Shown here: piece by piece, positions 36,199 to 45,683 of the stretch
How positions within the stretch are numbered: position 1 is the stretch's first letter
Layout: every line of letters begins with the position of its first letter
Virus record (IMG/VR): IMGVR_UViG_3300017740_000007
Coordinates: 1-52,639 of that record
From: a virus
Length of the DNA stretch: 52,639 bases
Direction: 5' to 3' (one strand)
The notes under the pieces: model-generated
What the model was told of the DNA's origin: nothing
Database searches by the model: none
Seen by the model: only the letters and a program-made list of their open reading frames with translations
Position numbers and translations under genes: made by a program

Positions 36199-39100
36199 TT
36201 AACAAGACCCATTAGTCCCTATTGAATTTAATCCCGGATTAACTGTTCCTGTTTGTGCACATATTGTTTCTTGGTCATATCCTCCTACACCACCTATTGC
36301 TCCACCTGCTGAAGTTCCATCACACGCAGTGTATGAAAAACTTTGTGCTTGTGGTGAAGATGTAGATAATGTATATGATGTACAACTAACTCCACTTGGG
36401 TCAGGGATATTACAATGAGTTGTGTCACCACAAACATATGATACACCTGTTCCATAAAGTGTTCCGGTAGGAGTTAAAACAGATGGTGCTAAAATTTCAC
36501 CACATCTAATTGTTCCACCTACAGTGCTTTGATATTGAACCACATCCCCAACACTGTAAAGACTATTAGTGTCTTCAATAATTACAAGGTTACCGGTATC
36601 ACAATCAGAAAGTCCCCAAATAGTAGCCGAAGGACCTGACCCTTCACAAGAACAACAAGCTTCTGTTGGAGATGCTCCATAACACAAATCTAATGGTGTA
36701 CTTGTTCTAAAGTCCCAAATTAAATATAAATATTGTCCTTGGTTTGGCATTGTAAAGTCCGCATAATATGCAGTATTACCATTTGCCGGTGGGTTTATTG
36801 GTGTAGCCTGTGAAGATGCCGCTAACAATGCGAGAATGTCTGCAGGATTATTACCATATAATGTATCTGTTCTTAAATACTTAAAGTCATCTTGAACAGG
36901 ATTAAATACATAGTCATCTGCTCCAAGAAGATTAGAGTACATAGAAACAGTAGAGCCATTAGTTGGTATAACACCACCTCCTTGTGGTCCTGTTATATCT
37001 TCATATAAAGAAACAATAGGATAAGTACCACCTATCATTGTAACTTCTTCAGATTGAAGAGGAGATATAAAAGGTCCATCAACCCAACGATATTCATCGT
37101 GTATACTTAAACCTGTATCAGCATCACTATTTAAGTGTACCAATTTAATTGTAATTATCTCAGCTTGAGGACAATTAACAGTTAATGTAATAGAAGCATA
37201 ACCCGATGTTTGTATTGTTATCTGTGCTTCTTGATTTAAGATTAAGTTTTTATTAAAACTTAAAGTGCCTCCTGTAGAAACATTTCCTGTAGTAACATTC
37301 TGTAAACCATATTCAGCATCAATTTTAAAAGTTCCTACTAAAGAAGAAGAATCTACCGTATAGTCAATATCAACTGTCCCTATAGTTTCACCTACATCAA
37401 CGCAATATGTAAACACTTCTTTTTGAGTTTGTAAAAGAACTTGTTGTGTTATACCACATTGAGTACAATCAATCTCTAAAGGAATTTCTGTACAATTAGA
37501 TGCTAATACAAACTCATTCATATAAGTATCGTACCCTCCTAATTTTTGAGTAAACAAACTATCATTAAATAAATCTCTAAACCAAGGTCTCATACCTTCT
37601 GCAGATATGGCTTTTAATCTTTCGTTTTGTGCTGAGGTTCCTGTAAGTTGCAAAACAACTCCTCGTTTACCATCAGTAAAATATTTGTCAGGTCCATATT
37701 GAGCAAAGCTTTCAGGGTTATGGCTTATACCATACTCTTCTATCCTAGCTATTTGTGTTCCTAAAACTTCAGGTACAGAGGTTAATGCACTTCCACCTGC
37801 AGCATCTGAAAGCAAATTCTTTCCTGATAATACATAAGATATTTTATCTTCTTGTAATGTAAGTATATCTGTCTCTCTTGCAAATAATTTTTGAACAGGT
37901 CCAAATGATTGTTCTAAAGCTTTAAAGTTTAGTAACCCTGCATTAAACTCGTTTAGTTTGTTTACGTTAGATTCTGCATTATATACACCACTATAAGTTA
38001 TATCGGCAAACCTATGCTCTTCTTTGTAGGTTTGAGCGGTAGTTGTAAATGCTCTGTTACCCAATACCATTTCTTTACCAATAATAGAATCTTGAATTCT
38101 ATAACTTTCAACTCCATTTCCAAATGAAAAACAATTAAAGAATGCAGTTTTTATAATAGCAGGAGAGTTTGTTGCAATATCTTGGTCTTGCTTATTTCCA
38201 GAATGTTCACCGGTAGCAGTGTTGATTGCATAAGATTGAGATGACTCATACCACAAATCAGGAGAAGCATCTTTTGGTAATGTTTCAAATACAGTTAATC
38301 CACTTGCTCTAATTACCTCAATATCAACTCTACATCTAGATTCCTTTTTACTACCACCATATCCCTTCGATGCTTTAAAAACAAAATATGTTCTTCCTCC
38401 GGATTGATAAAAGTTTGAGTAAACATTACCAACGCTACAAGGTCTATTACCTGCAGACTGATAGTTATTACTATAATTAGGACCGTCAACTCCTGTACCG
38501 TCATCATTTGCTAAACCTGATAAAGCACCGGCAATATTATCTCCTTCAAACCAATTTTTAAAATTACTATATTCCTGAGAAGCGGTAAAAGTTGTATCAA
38601 CTTGCCATAGTTTTTTAGGAACATTTCCAAATAAAGAATCTATGTTACCCCTTCTGTAACTTCTAAGTTTTATATTAACTTTAGTACCTGCAGGTAAACT
38701 GTAATCTATATAACTACCGGGGTTGTTTGGGTCTTCTGTATCTACAGGGTAGTTAATAGACCTACAACCACTTCCGTTATTATTTTTTTCTCCATAAGCA
38801 ACAACCGGTAAATCTCCTACCTCAGTAGAAAAATTATTCGCTCTTAGTTTCATATAAGTACCGGCAGGTACAGGGATATCGTTTCCATTAACATCAATCG
38901 GAGCAGGGTCCAAAAAGTCTTTTGTTTTGGCATCTTTTTCAAGAACCGTTGTATATGTACAACTATCTCTTGGACCTTGAGTGTCTACTTTTACAATTAA
39001 TTCATCACCAAGTTCTATTTTTTGTGAGTTCTGACCTTCTAATAAAAAGTAATCTGCTCCACTAGCAGGGTCTCTGAAAAAGAACTGTGAATATATTGTA

Positions 39101-41043
39101 TTGTATTGCTCCTTATCAGGCTTTATACAAAACTTATATCTAGTTGCCCAAGATGGTGCAAGTTGTGATGTTGGTATATTTACACTAATTGTATTTTTAA
39201 ATTCTGATGAAGAACAAGGAATATGCACATTATTATTTAAACTAACTTGTGCTGAAGATGCTCTATTAAATTCATCCATATAAACAATACCAACCTCATA
39301 TCCTCTGTTACTATGTAGACTTGATGGGTCTCCTAATTCTTGGTATACCGCATCTACTAAGTTTATTTTATAGTACTCCCATACTGTTTGTGTTATAGCC
39401 ACACCTGTAGGGTCGTCTACAAAAGACATAGCTAAAAGCTGAAGCTTTATGCTAGTTGAACCCGGAGAAGCAATAATTTCTATAGGTTGACCTGTAGCAC
39501 TTATACCACTTTCGTATTTAAATAATCCTGATAATTCATTTGAGATAACACAATTAAACAAGTCAGTTAATGTTGTACCATTACAAGAATTGGCAACTGT
39601 TTGAATGTTAGTTGTAACACCAACCTTCTCAGCAAAATCTACCGAAGTAGCTAAATCATATACTGAATTGAAGTCTGTTGGTAGTATATATGTAAATTCT
39701 ATATCTTGCTCTTGTGTTGTATCAGCAGGGAATGGTGCTTGTCCTGTCCAACTGTTGTGTTCAAACCTTATCAATATATTTAACGTAGCACCCTGTATTA
39801 AGTCTAATCCATCTAAATTTACTTCAACAACACTATTCTGTATTGCTTGAGCACCATTAATACTATAGTTTCCCTGTACAGTTAAACCTTCTAAGTCAGT
39901 TCTACCTATTGATTCTTGATTTGTACCTACAGTATATTCAAACTTAGTTGGTACCGACTCTCTCGATAAATCATATTGCTCATAATAATTACCATACATT
40001 AATCTGTTACCCATCATTGTTTGAGCCTGTGCTAAATGCGGTACATTATCATATAGTCTCAAAATTTCTGACGAAGGCAGAATAGTAAATATCTTACTGT
40101 TGTTAAAATTAAAATTGTATTCTGTATTATCAGCTAATCCTACATCTTCCTTGTTTAATGATTCAATAACTTTAATTATTGAACTATTCATATCTTTAAA
40201 AAGTATATCTACTTCCTTTACTAAAGGACCACCTGAATTATATCTTATTGTAGCAGCATTAGTACTATTTAACATACCTGAATTTAATGCCGTACTGATA
40301 TCATATTTAAATGTATTAGGTATAAAGCTAGGTTCTGAAAATTGTGACGTTGCTGAATACTCACCATCAGCATATTTATATCTGTATGCAAAACAAATAA
40401 ACCTATCTTCTAAAAAGTTATCTTGACTTGAAGTTGCTACAGGGGTTACCAAAGGTACTTCTGAAGGTGGTTTTTTAATAACCATAATCTCTTCAGCAGA
40501 AAATGTATCTAGTGATGCGACAGGATTTGGGTAATTTTTAGTTACATTTATTTGTCTTGGTGGATTATAATTATCTGTCCAATACAATAAATTTTCAATT
40601 TTATTTACTCCTGTAATTAAGTAATCAGAATTAAAGTTTAATGTGGTTTTAGTTTGTGTTGTATCTAGTGGGTCGCCAATACTAATAACGTGGTATCTTA
40701 ATAGTAAAGTCTGTGCATTGTATGAAACAATTAAATCAACTACACCTGTTAATGTTCCGGGTCCACCAAAATTAGGGTCGTGAACAAACCAATACATAGT
40801 TTCAAAAGCACCATCTTCAAAAGCACCAATACATTTAGCTTGATTGCTTAAATTATCATTTAAATACTTTAGAGAGGTTAATTGTTCGTTACCCTTAGAG
40901 TTCTCTATTACACCTATTTCAGAGCCTTCAGTAGAACCCATACGAACATTAAGTGCATCAACGTACTGCCCTTGAGGGACAAGACGTTCATCCACCATTT
41001 TATTCATTTTCCCTTGAGTAAAATTTCTTGTCGTAGTAGCCAT
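36199..41043 (-). CDS. Large tail protein (crAss-like stabilisation/tube B type) with Cys-rich adhesin end
   Basis: This is a 1614-residue structural protein. Its start (TTRNFTQGKMNKMVDERLVP, QGQYVDALNVRMGSTEGSEI) is the type seen at the start of large tail or stabilisation proteins of crAss-like and T7 gp12-like phages, where a QGxxxDAxNxR motif leads. Much of the body is beta-rich. The last 250 residues become Cys-rich (EACCSCEGSG) and contain LYSVGDVVQYQSTVGG, CGEI, GVSYVCGDTTHC, the same module as in the 391-residue protein. It probably forms the tail hub and carries a fused receptor-binding end. It lies between the connectors and the surface proteins. Confidence 0.8.
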   Translation of the reverse strand: MATTTRNFTQGKMNKMVDERLVPQGQYVDALNVRMGSTEGSEIGVIENSKGNEQLTSLKYLNDNLSNQAKCIGAFEDGAFETMYWFVHDPNFGGPGTLTGVVDLIVSYNAQTLLLRYHVISIGDPLDTTQTKTTLNFNSDYLITGVNKIENLLYWTDNYNPPRQINVTKNYPNPVASLDTFSAEEIMVIKKPPSEVPLVTPVATSSQDNFLEDRFICFAYRYKYADGEYSATSQFSEPSFIPNTFKYDISTALNSGMLNSTNAATIRYNSGGPLVKEVDILFKDMNSSIIKVIESLNKEDVGLADNTEYNFNFNNSKIFTILPSSEILRLYDNVPHLAQAQTMMGNRLMYGNYYEQYDLSRESVPTKFEYTVGTNQESIGRTDLEGLTVQGNYSINGAQAIQNSVVEVNLDGLDLIQGATLNILIRFEHNSWTGQAPFPADTTQEQDIEFTYILPTDFNSVYDLATSVDFAEKVGVTTNIQTVANSCNGTTLTDLFNCVISNELSGLFKYESGISATGQPIEIIASPGSTSIKLQLLAMSFVDDPTGVAITQTVWEYYKINLVDAVYQELGDPSSLHSNRGYEVGIVYMDEFNRASSAQVSLNNNVHIPCSSSEFKNTISVNIPTSQLAPSWATRYKFCIKPDKEQYNTIYSQFFFRDPASGADYFLLEGQNSQKIELGDELIVKVDTQGPRDSCTYTTVLEKDAKTKDFLDPAPIDVNGNDIPVPAGTYMKLRANNFSTEVGDLPVVAYGEKNNNGSGCRSINYPVDTEDPNNPGSYIDYSLPAGTKVNIKLRSYRRGNIDSLFGNVPKKLWQVDTTFTASQEYSNFKNWFEGDNIAGALSGLANDDGTGVDGPNYSNNYQSAGNRPCSVGNVYSNFYQSGGRTYFVFKASKGYGGSKKESRCRVDIEVIRASGLTVFETLPKDASPDLWYESSQSYAINTATGEHSGNKQDQDIATNSPAIIKTAFFNCFSFGNGVESYRIQDSIIGKEMVLGNRAFTTTAQTYKEEHRFADITYSGVYNAESNVNKLNEFNAGLLNFKALEQSFGPVQKLFARETDILTLQEDKISYVLSGKNLLSDAAGGSALTSVPEVLGTQIARIEEYGISHNPESFAQYGPDKYFTDGKRGVVLQLTGTSAQNERLKAISAEGMRPWFRDLFNDSLFTQKLGGYDTYMNEFVLASNCTEIPLEIDCTQCGITQQVLLQTQKEVFTYCVDVGETIGTVDIDYTVDSSSLVGTFKIDAEYGLQNVTTGNVSTGGTLSFNKNLILNQEAQITIQTSGYASITLTVNCPQAEIITIKLVHLNSDADTGLSIHDEYRWVDGPFISPLQSEEVTMIGGTYPIVSLYEDITGPQGGGVIPTNGSTVSMYSNLLGADDYVFNPVQDDFKYLRTDTLYGNNPADILALLAASSQATPINPPANGNTAYYADFTMPNQGQYLYLIWDFRTSTPLDLCYGASPTEACCSCEGSGPSATIWGLSDCDTGNLVIIEDTNSLYSVGDVVQYQSTVGGTIRCGEILAPSVLTPTGTLYGTGVSYVCGDTTHCNIPDPSGVSCTSYTLSTSSPQAQSFSYTACDGTSAGGAIGGVGGYDQETICAQTGTVNPGLNSIGTNGSC

Positions 41044-41044
41044 A

Positions 41045-41968
41045 TTATTTAATCCACTTATCTCTACCCCTCATATTCATTAAAAGTCTTCCGGGGTGTA
41101 TATTACTTATTCTGATTTTTGCGTTTCTAAGCAATGCTGATTTACGCTTTCTCAGTCTATTTACGATGTACTCTTGTACACCAACTTTAGAACCAAGTAT
41201 TGCAAACTCAATTGCGGCATAGATATAATCTTCAAATAATTTATTTACAGTAACTAAACTATCGTTACCATTTTCCATACCATCTGATACATATTCTAAC
41301 ACACAGAGTTCTCCTGACATTCCTGAACTAAAGTTAATAACACCACCCTTTGGATTAATCTTAAAGGTAGGATTAGCGTTGGCAGTCTCCGTATTTAATC
41401 CGTAGTGAGCACCAATACCATACTCAAAAAACCATTCACCGTCACAAAAATATCCTTCTTTACCATTGTAAGGGGAATTTGCATTTAGATAAATAGACCT
41501 TTTACCACCATAAATTCTATCATAATCTAAATCTGAATGTTGAGGTTTTAATGCGTTGCCATCTATATCAAAAAGAATTCTACAATCACTATCTTGTAAA
41601 TATGCAGAAGACCAATTGGTTTGTATGTTCTCACTTAATGGATATAACAATCCATCTTTATACATAGAAATCCTCACCCAATTAACGTAGTCATTAGGTA
41701 AGACATATCTTAGTGTATCACATACGCTTAATTCTAAAATTTTAATTTCTTTAAAAGCATCATAGTTTAATTCCTGTATCGCTCTTTTTGCGTGGAATAA
41801 TACTTTGTACCTTTCTTCGTTGTTTACAATACTATGGTTTCCTGTATACATCAACATAAAATTGTTGACAATATCTTCTAATGAAACATATTGATATGAA
41901 CCCCAATTAGCATCTTCAGGATTTGCACCGCCATTTTCATAATATTGATAATCGTTTATATATGCCAT
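41045..41968 (-). CDS. Head-tail connector/ring protein (tube A type)
   Basis: This 307-residue protein contains YKVLFHAKRAIQELNYDAFK, YVLPNDYVNWVRIS and a C-terminal basic helix (EYIVNRLRKRKSALLRNAKI). The pattern of an N-terminal helical domain, then LPxDYVxWxrv and a beta domain is what I associate with the ring or tail-tube A protein of crAss-like and other podoviruses, which joins portal and tail. It lies 1 nt from the large tail protein gene and 2 nt from the other connector gene. Its exact place in the ring stack cannot be told from sequence. Confidence 0.75.
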   Translation of the reverse strand: MAYINDYQYYENGGANPEDANWGSYQYVSLEDIVNNFMLMYTGNHSIVNNEERYKVLFHAKRAIQELNYDAFKEIKILELSVCDTLRYVLPNDYVNWVRISMYKDGLLYPLSENIQTNWSSAYLQDSDCRILFDIDGNALKPQHSDLDYDRIYGGKRSIYLNANSPYNGKEGYFCDGEWFFEYGIGAHYGLNTETANANPTFKINPKGGVINFSSGMSGELCVLEYVSDGMENGNDSLVTVNKLFEDYIYAAIEFAILGSKVGVQEYIVNRLRKRKSALLRNAKIRISNIHPGRLLMNMRGRDKWIK

Positions 41969-41970
41969 AA

Positions 41971-42927
41971 TTATTTTTCTTGTTGTTCGCTTTGTGCTTC
42001 TTCACTTCCTGCAAATTGAACTGCTTGAATCTCTCTAATACTCATTCCGGCATATTGAAGTATCTTCATAACTAAATTTACTTCGTCATCATTTGGTAGT
42101 TCAAAGTCTTGATAATCAACTGCAGTCTCATCAAATGCAGGTTCTCCGTTAGTTAAAGTAACATATGTCCATTTAGGTGTAAAAGGAAATCTTATATATT
42201 GAGAAACCAATTGCCCAACATTACTTACTGTATCAGGATATATTTCAACAGTCAATCCGTTTTGAGTATATGCAGGATATGTTAAATTAGGCTTAGTCAA
42301 TATTGAATTATTAAGCATTGTTATCTTAGTATGTGTAACTTTTTCAGCTTCCTTTATATCTCCTTTTTTATAAATAGAATATAAAAGCGGTTGTACGTTA
42401 ATGTTGTTACCACTTGTTTGAATAGTAGTGTCATTTAGTATATTCAGAACAGTATAATTATAAGTTACTCCGGCTATAGTTATTCCAACAATATCTCCTA
42501 TAGAAATACCATCTGTTGTAAATGTAGCCGAACCGTCAACAATAGCATTTTGACCACCCACAACTCCATCAGTTGTTCCTGATACTATTAGATTATTATG
42601 TACTAAGTTTTTATTAATTAAATAATAATCATTATTTGTCGTTGTTAAAGATGGTAAAAAATAATTGTTCCCACCCGCATTTAACAAAGGTAACGTAACA
42701 GAAAAAGTATCAATAACTTCTTCCAATCCCTTTGTTATATCTGCATATCCTGTTCCTGACTGTCTTGCATTTTCTTTCTGCAACTGATAGTTGTATGAAT
42801 AAAAATATGTTTCAAATAAATCTAACTGTGCTTGTTTTGCAAACAAGTTAAAATCTGACGGAGAAATATATCCGTAATTATTTTTATTCAGGATGGACAT
42901 CACTGTTTGTCTTACTGAATTTATCAT
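41971..42927 (-). CDS. Head-tail connector (ring) protein
   Basis: I start at ATG 42927-42925, giving 318 residues, because a promoter box (42943-42950) covers the longer start. The helical start INSVRQTVMSILNKNNYGYI, SPSDFNLFAKQAQLDLFETY is typical of crAss-like connector proteins. A beta domain follows (about 100-190) and an acidic C-terminus (LPNDDEVNLVMKILQYAGMS). It is the first gene after a strong terminator and promoter, so it heads the transcript for connectors, tail and ejection proteins. Confidence 0.75.
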   Translation of the reverse strand: MINSVRQTVMSILNKNNYGYISPSDFNLFAKQAQLDLFETYFYSYNYQLQKENARQSGTGYADITKGLEEVIDTFSVTLPLLNAGGNNYFLPSLTTTNNDYYLINKNLVHNNLIVSGTTDGVVGGQNAIVDGSATFTTDGISIGDIVGITIAGVTYNYTVLNILNDTTIQTSGNNINVQPLLYSIYKKGDIKEAEKVTHTKITMLNNSILTKPNLTYPAYTQNGLTVEIYPDTVSNVGQLVSQYIRFPFTPKWTYVTLTNGEPAFDETAVDYQDFELPNDDEVNLVMKILQYAGMSIREIQAVQFAGSEEAQSEQQEK

Positions 42928-42942
42928 CTGTAATCTTTTGTA

Positions 42943-42950
42943 CAAAGATA
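42943..42950 (-). promoter_or_regulatory. Leftward -7 box heading the connector-tail transcript
   Basis: The minus strand reads TATCTTTG immediately after the terminator at 42954-42987, ending 16 nt before ATG 42927. Terminator then promoter is a clear boundary between transcription units. Confidence 0.6.
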
Positions 42951-42953
42951 ACT

Positions 42954-42987
42954 AAAAAAAAAAGACCCCTTCAAAATGAAGAGGTCT
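42954..42987 (-). terminator. Rho-independent terminator
   Basis: On the minus strand AGACCTCTTC pairs with GAAGGGGTCT (one G-U pair, 5-nt loop) and is followed by ten U residues. It closes the transcript of the 103-residue gene. Confidence 0.92.
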
Positions 42988-43012
42988 CGCTTTTAGTTAG
43001 GTAGATTTAAGT

Positions 43013-43324
43013 TTAAGGATTGACTTCAATACAAGTAATACACTGAAAATCTAAACTCTTAAGGCTTACGTCTGAATAATCTCCTTCAAACACAACCTTT
43101 GAAATCGGTTTCATCCAATTTGTTGTGGCAGCTATAAAAAGAGCCTCATTAACAACTTCTTGAAAACCACTTGTCAAATCACTTCCTTTAACTTCGATTC
43201 TATAATTTGAACCTTTTAACTGAATGTACGCTAGTTGACTTGTTGCTACTTGGACATTTAAAATAGCATCACAAGCTACAAGTTCTTTTCCGGTTTCAGT
43301 TTCAAATTCTAAATACTTTAACAT
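43013..43324 (-). CDS. Small protein in its own transcription unit, possibly virion-associated
   Basis: This 103-residue beta-type protein (MLKYLEFETETGKELVACDA, NVQVATSQLAYIQLKGSNYR) has three cysteines, two in its end CITCIEVNP. It is bracketed by terminators at 42954-42987 and 43346-43371 with a promoter box beyond (43384-43391), so it can be expressed apart from its neighbours, which suits a protein needed in large amounts such as a head decoration protein. No family is recognised. Confidence 0.68.
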   Translation of the reverse strand: MLKYLEFETETGKELVACDAILNVQVATSQLAYIQLKGSNYRIEVKGSDLTSGFQEVVNEALFIAATTNWMKPISKVVFEGDYSDVSLKSLDFQCITCIEVNP

Positions 43325-43345
43325 AATAAATAATTTAAGGTTAGT

Positions 43346-43371
43346 AAAAAAACCTACACCTTCGTGGTGTA
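43346..43371 (-). terminator. Terminator or attenuator before the 103-residue gene
   Basis: On the minus strand TACACC-ACGAA-GGTGTA forms a 6-bp stem, followed by GG and seven U residues. Because the -7 box at 43384-43391 lies upstream of it, transcripts from that promoter meet this structure at once, so it may act as an attenuator as well as a terminator. Confidence 0.8.
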
Positions 43372-43383
43372 AGCACTAAACCA

Positions 43384-43391
43384 CAAAGATA
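43384..43391 (-). promoter_or_regulatory. Leftward -7 box upstream of the attenuator
   Basis: The minus strand reads TATCTTTG between the 248-residue gene and the hairpin at 43346-43371. Confidence 0.5.
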
Positions 43392-43401
43392 CAATATTAT
43401 A

Positions 43402-44148
43402 TTATAGTGTTTCGAGGTGTTTAAGTACGTCAATACCTTCGTCTGATTGTAAATAAGAAACAACTAAATCTAAACCATCAGCACCGAATGGTACATTAAG
43501 CATTTTAGTTTTATTAGTTGGGGTGTTATACCATACTTCCTTTTTACTTTTTCTATAAGCTAAATGCCCTTTATCAAAGAATGATTGTACCATACCCATA
43601 ATCTTTAATTCAGGGTCGCTACAAATATCTAGAAAATCTTGAGGATTGTTCTTAGCAAAAACTAAAACATCTCTTTTCATTTCTGCAGTAGTTAGTTTAT
43701 CTACATTCGTATTAAACAAAACTCTACATACATTCTCTAATTGCTCAAGAGATAGTTTCTTAGCTTCGACTAAAGCATCTGCTTCAATCATAAGTTGGTC
43801 TACTACTTGTGCAGCATCTTTAGATTTATCTACCTCAACAAACTTAGTTCCGTTTAAAGGATGATAATGTAGAAATTGTTGAAGTACTTGGTTTTCTTTT
43901 CTAACAAACAAAAATCCATCTTCAAATATTACAGGCTCTAGCAAAGCATTACCATCTTGCTTATCAACAAAAGGTGACTTTTGATTTCTAGCATATCTAA
44001 GTTCACGGTTTGTACCTGTGCTCTCATCAAAATGTAATAAAGGAAATCTTCTTGAATGTTTTATTGGTAGCATAAAGGAAAGAGGTGCTACATCTCTTGT
44101 TAGTTTATACTGCTTATCAACGTAAACAGTTGTCGTCTTTTTTTTCAT
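43402..44148 (-). CDS. Hypothetical protein downstream of the capsid gene, 248 residues
   Basis: The N-terminal part (residues about 15-110) has a beta pattern: PLSFMLPIKHSRRFPLLHFD, RELRYARNQKSPFVDKQDGN, then FLFVRKENQVLQQFLHYHPL. This resembles small phage proteins near capsid genes that carry an HPxN stretch. The C-terminal part is helical (LSLEQLENVCRVLFNTNVDK). It is separated from the capsid gene by a terminator, and its own promoter is not obvious. A structural or assembly role is likely from position. Confidence 0.68.
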   Translation of the reverse strand: MKKKTTTVYVDKQYKLTRDVAPLSFMLPIKHSRRFPLLHFDESTGTNRELRYARNQKSPFVDKQDGNALLEPVIFEDGFLFVRKENQVLQQFLHYHPLNGTKFVEVDKSKDAAQVVDQLMIEADALVEAKKLSLEQLENVCRVLFNTNVDKLTTAEMKRDVLVFAKNNPQDFLDICSDPELKIMGMVQSFFDKGHLAYRKSKKEVWYNTPTNKTKMLNVPFGADGLDLVVSYLQSDEGIDVLKHLETL

Positions 44149-44172
44149 TGTATTAAATTTAAATTAAAGTTT

Positions 44173-44203
44173 AAAAAAAGGGAGTGTCTTTGAAGACACT
44201 CCC
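44173..44203 (-). terminator. Terminator after the capsid gene, built on the 16-bp palindrome
   Basis: On the minus strand GGGAGTGTCTT, a 2-nt centre and AAGACACTCCC form an 11-bp inverted repeat, followed by seven U residues. The inner 16 bases are copy 10 of the genome's palindrome family. It should end or thin out transcription after the major capsid gene. Confidence 0.92.
44184..44199 (-). repeat. 16-bp palindrome family, copy 10
   Basis: GTGTCTTTGAAGACAC on the plus strand (GTGTCTTCAAAGACAC on the minus strand), forming the upper stem of the capsid-gene terminator. Confidence 0.95.
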
Positions 44204-44218
44204 CTATTAAATATCTGC

Positions 44219-45658
44219 TTACTCTTGGAATAAGAAGAAGTTGTTTGCACCTAAAGTACATACTGCTCTTTCAGATAGGAAGTGAACCTCCATAGCATCT
44301 AAGCTAGAAGTTTCTGCTCCACCTGCAGAACCTGTAATCCAAGTCTTGTAACGTCTGTCTTCAGTTTCTGAAGCTCTATATCTAACGTGCAAGAATGGTC
44401 TCTTAGCATTTTTACCAAGGATTTGGTCATATACTGAAGTAGAACCTGCAGGAACTAAAAGTCCATTAACTCTACCTGACCCTGCACCTGTAGGTAATCC
44501 ACCTCTCATTGTTGGGTCATTCAAATATTTCCAATCAGACTTATAGAAGTCATAACCTCTTCTAAATCCTGTGAATCCTAAGTTAAGTGCCATTTCTTTC
44601 TCATTGTCAAAAAGACCATAAGATACACCACCTGCTGCATTAGATGACTGCTGAGAAAGCATATCGTCAATGTCGAAAGAGAAATCTCTATCTACAAATA
44701 CAACATTCTCTTCAATAGCACCTTGCTTATCAAGTCTTGAAATGATAGAATCCCAATCAGCTAAAATAGTTGGGTTTCCTCCACCCCAAATGTTTCCTCT
44801 TTGCTCTACTGCGTAGAAGATACCATCTGAACCTTTGTTACCTACCATCTCAGCACCTGCTACTGCTTGAGTAGCTGCACCTGAAGTATTACCTGCAGGA
44901 ACTGCTTCAATCATTGCAGTCTCTAGATAGTCGTCAAATCTCAATCTAGTTTCGTGCTCAGACTTCATATACCATAGGTATCCATTTGCTCCATTTTCAG
45001 TTGTTACTTCAACCCATCCAATCTGTGCCATATCAGAACCTGATACTGCATATTTATCTTTAATGATAATTGGAGAGTTTTCAAAGATGAAGTCATCAGC
45101 TTCTAGAGAATCTTCCATTCCTACTGTTCCTTTTCTGAATTCAGAACCGTAGATGAACATTGTAAACTCAAGACCTGCTCCTGCTACCGGTATTCCATTG
45201 TTGTCATAGAATGCAACACTTACTACTTTAGTAGCATAATCAACTTTAGTTACTACTGCTTTAGCTGAACCACCACCTGCATTATCAGAGATATATACAG
45301 TTTGTCCTTTTCTAATAGCGATACTATTACTAGCACCGAAAGCAGGGACACCTGCATCTCCAATAGTGAAGTCAGCTTCGTCAGCATTAATTAATGCCGC
45401 AGTTGTACACTTTACATATTTAGTATGCAATCTTCCTTGTTCTGCCCATTTGATAAGGTCAGAGTTAGATGGCATTTCTGCACCTACCATTCTTAGGAAG
45501 GATGCGATTGTTCTATTACCATATCTTTCAAATTCTTTTTCATAAGTATCAGGTAGATACTGATTCAAGAAATCAAAATTGGTAATGTAGTTAGACTTCA
45601 ACGGCACTCTTTGTGCACTTGGTTGTAAGTCAAAACCGGGTACGTTTAATACACTCAT
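44219..45658 (-). CDS. Major capsid protein (crAss-like type, HK97 fold expected)
   Basis: This 479-residue protein shows the C-terminal signature I know from crAss-like capsid proteins: KSDWKYLND, GLLVPAGSTSVYDQILG, PFLHVRYRASETEDRRYKTW, ITGSAGGAETSSLDAMEVHF, LSERAVCTLGANNFFLFQE. Length is close to the family's about 490. The scaffold-like gene lies 25 nt upstream and the portal beyond, the usual order. A palindrome-based terminator follows. The HK97 fold is known for the family and not directly visible. The N-terminus FDLQPSAQRVPLKSNYITNF shows no separate prohead protease cleavage signal, and no protease gene was recognised. Confidence 0.9.
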   Translation of the reverse strand: MSVLNVPGFDLQPSAQRVPLKSNYITNFDFLNQYLPDTYEKEFERYGNRTIASFLRMVGAEMPSNSDLIKWAEQGRLHTKYVKCTTAALINADEADFTIGDAGVPAFGASNSIAIRKGQTVYISDNAGGGSAKAVVTKVDYATKVVSVAFYDNNGIPVAGAGLEFTMFIYGSEFRKGTVGMEDSLEADDFIFENSPIIIKDKYAVSGSDMAQIGWVEVTTENGANGYLWYMKSEHETRLRFDDYLETAMIEAVPAGNTSGAATQAVAGAEMVGNKGSDGIFYAVEQRGNIWGGGNPTILADWDSIISRLDKQGAIEENVVFVDRDFSFDIDDMLSQQSSNAAGGVSYGLFDNEKEMALNLGFTGFRRGYDFYKSDWKYLNDPTMRGGLPTGAGSGRVNGLLVPAGSTSVYDQILGKNAKRPFLHVRYRASETEDRRYKTWITGSAGGAETSSLDAMEVHFLSERAVCTLGANNFFLFQE

Positions 45659-45683
45659 TTTTTAATTTTTTAGTTTAACAATT

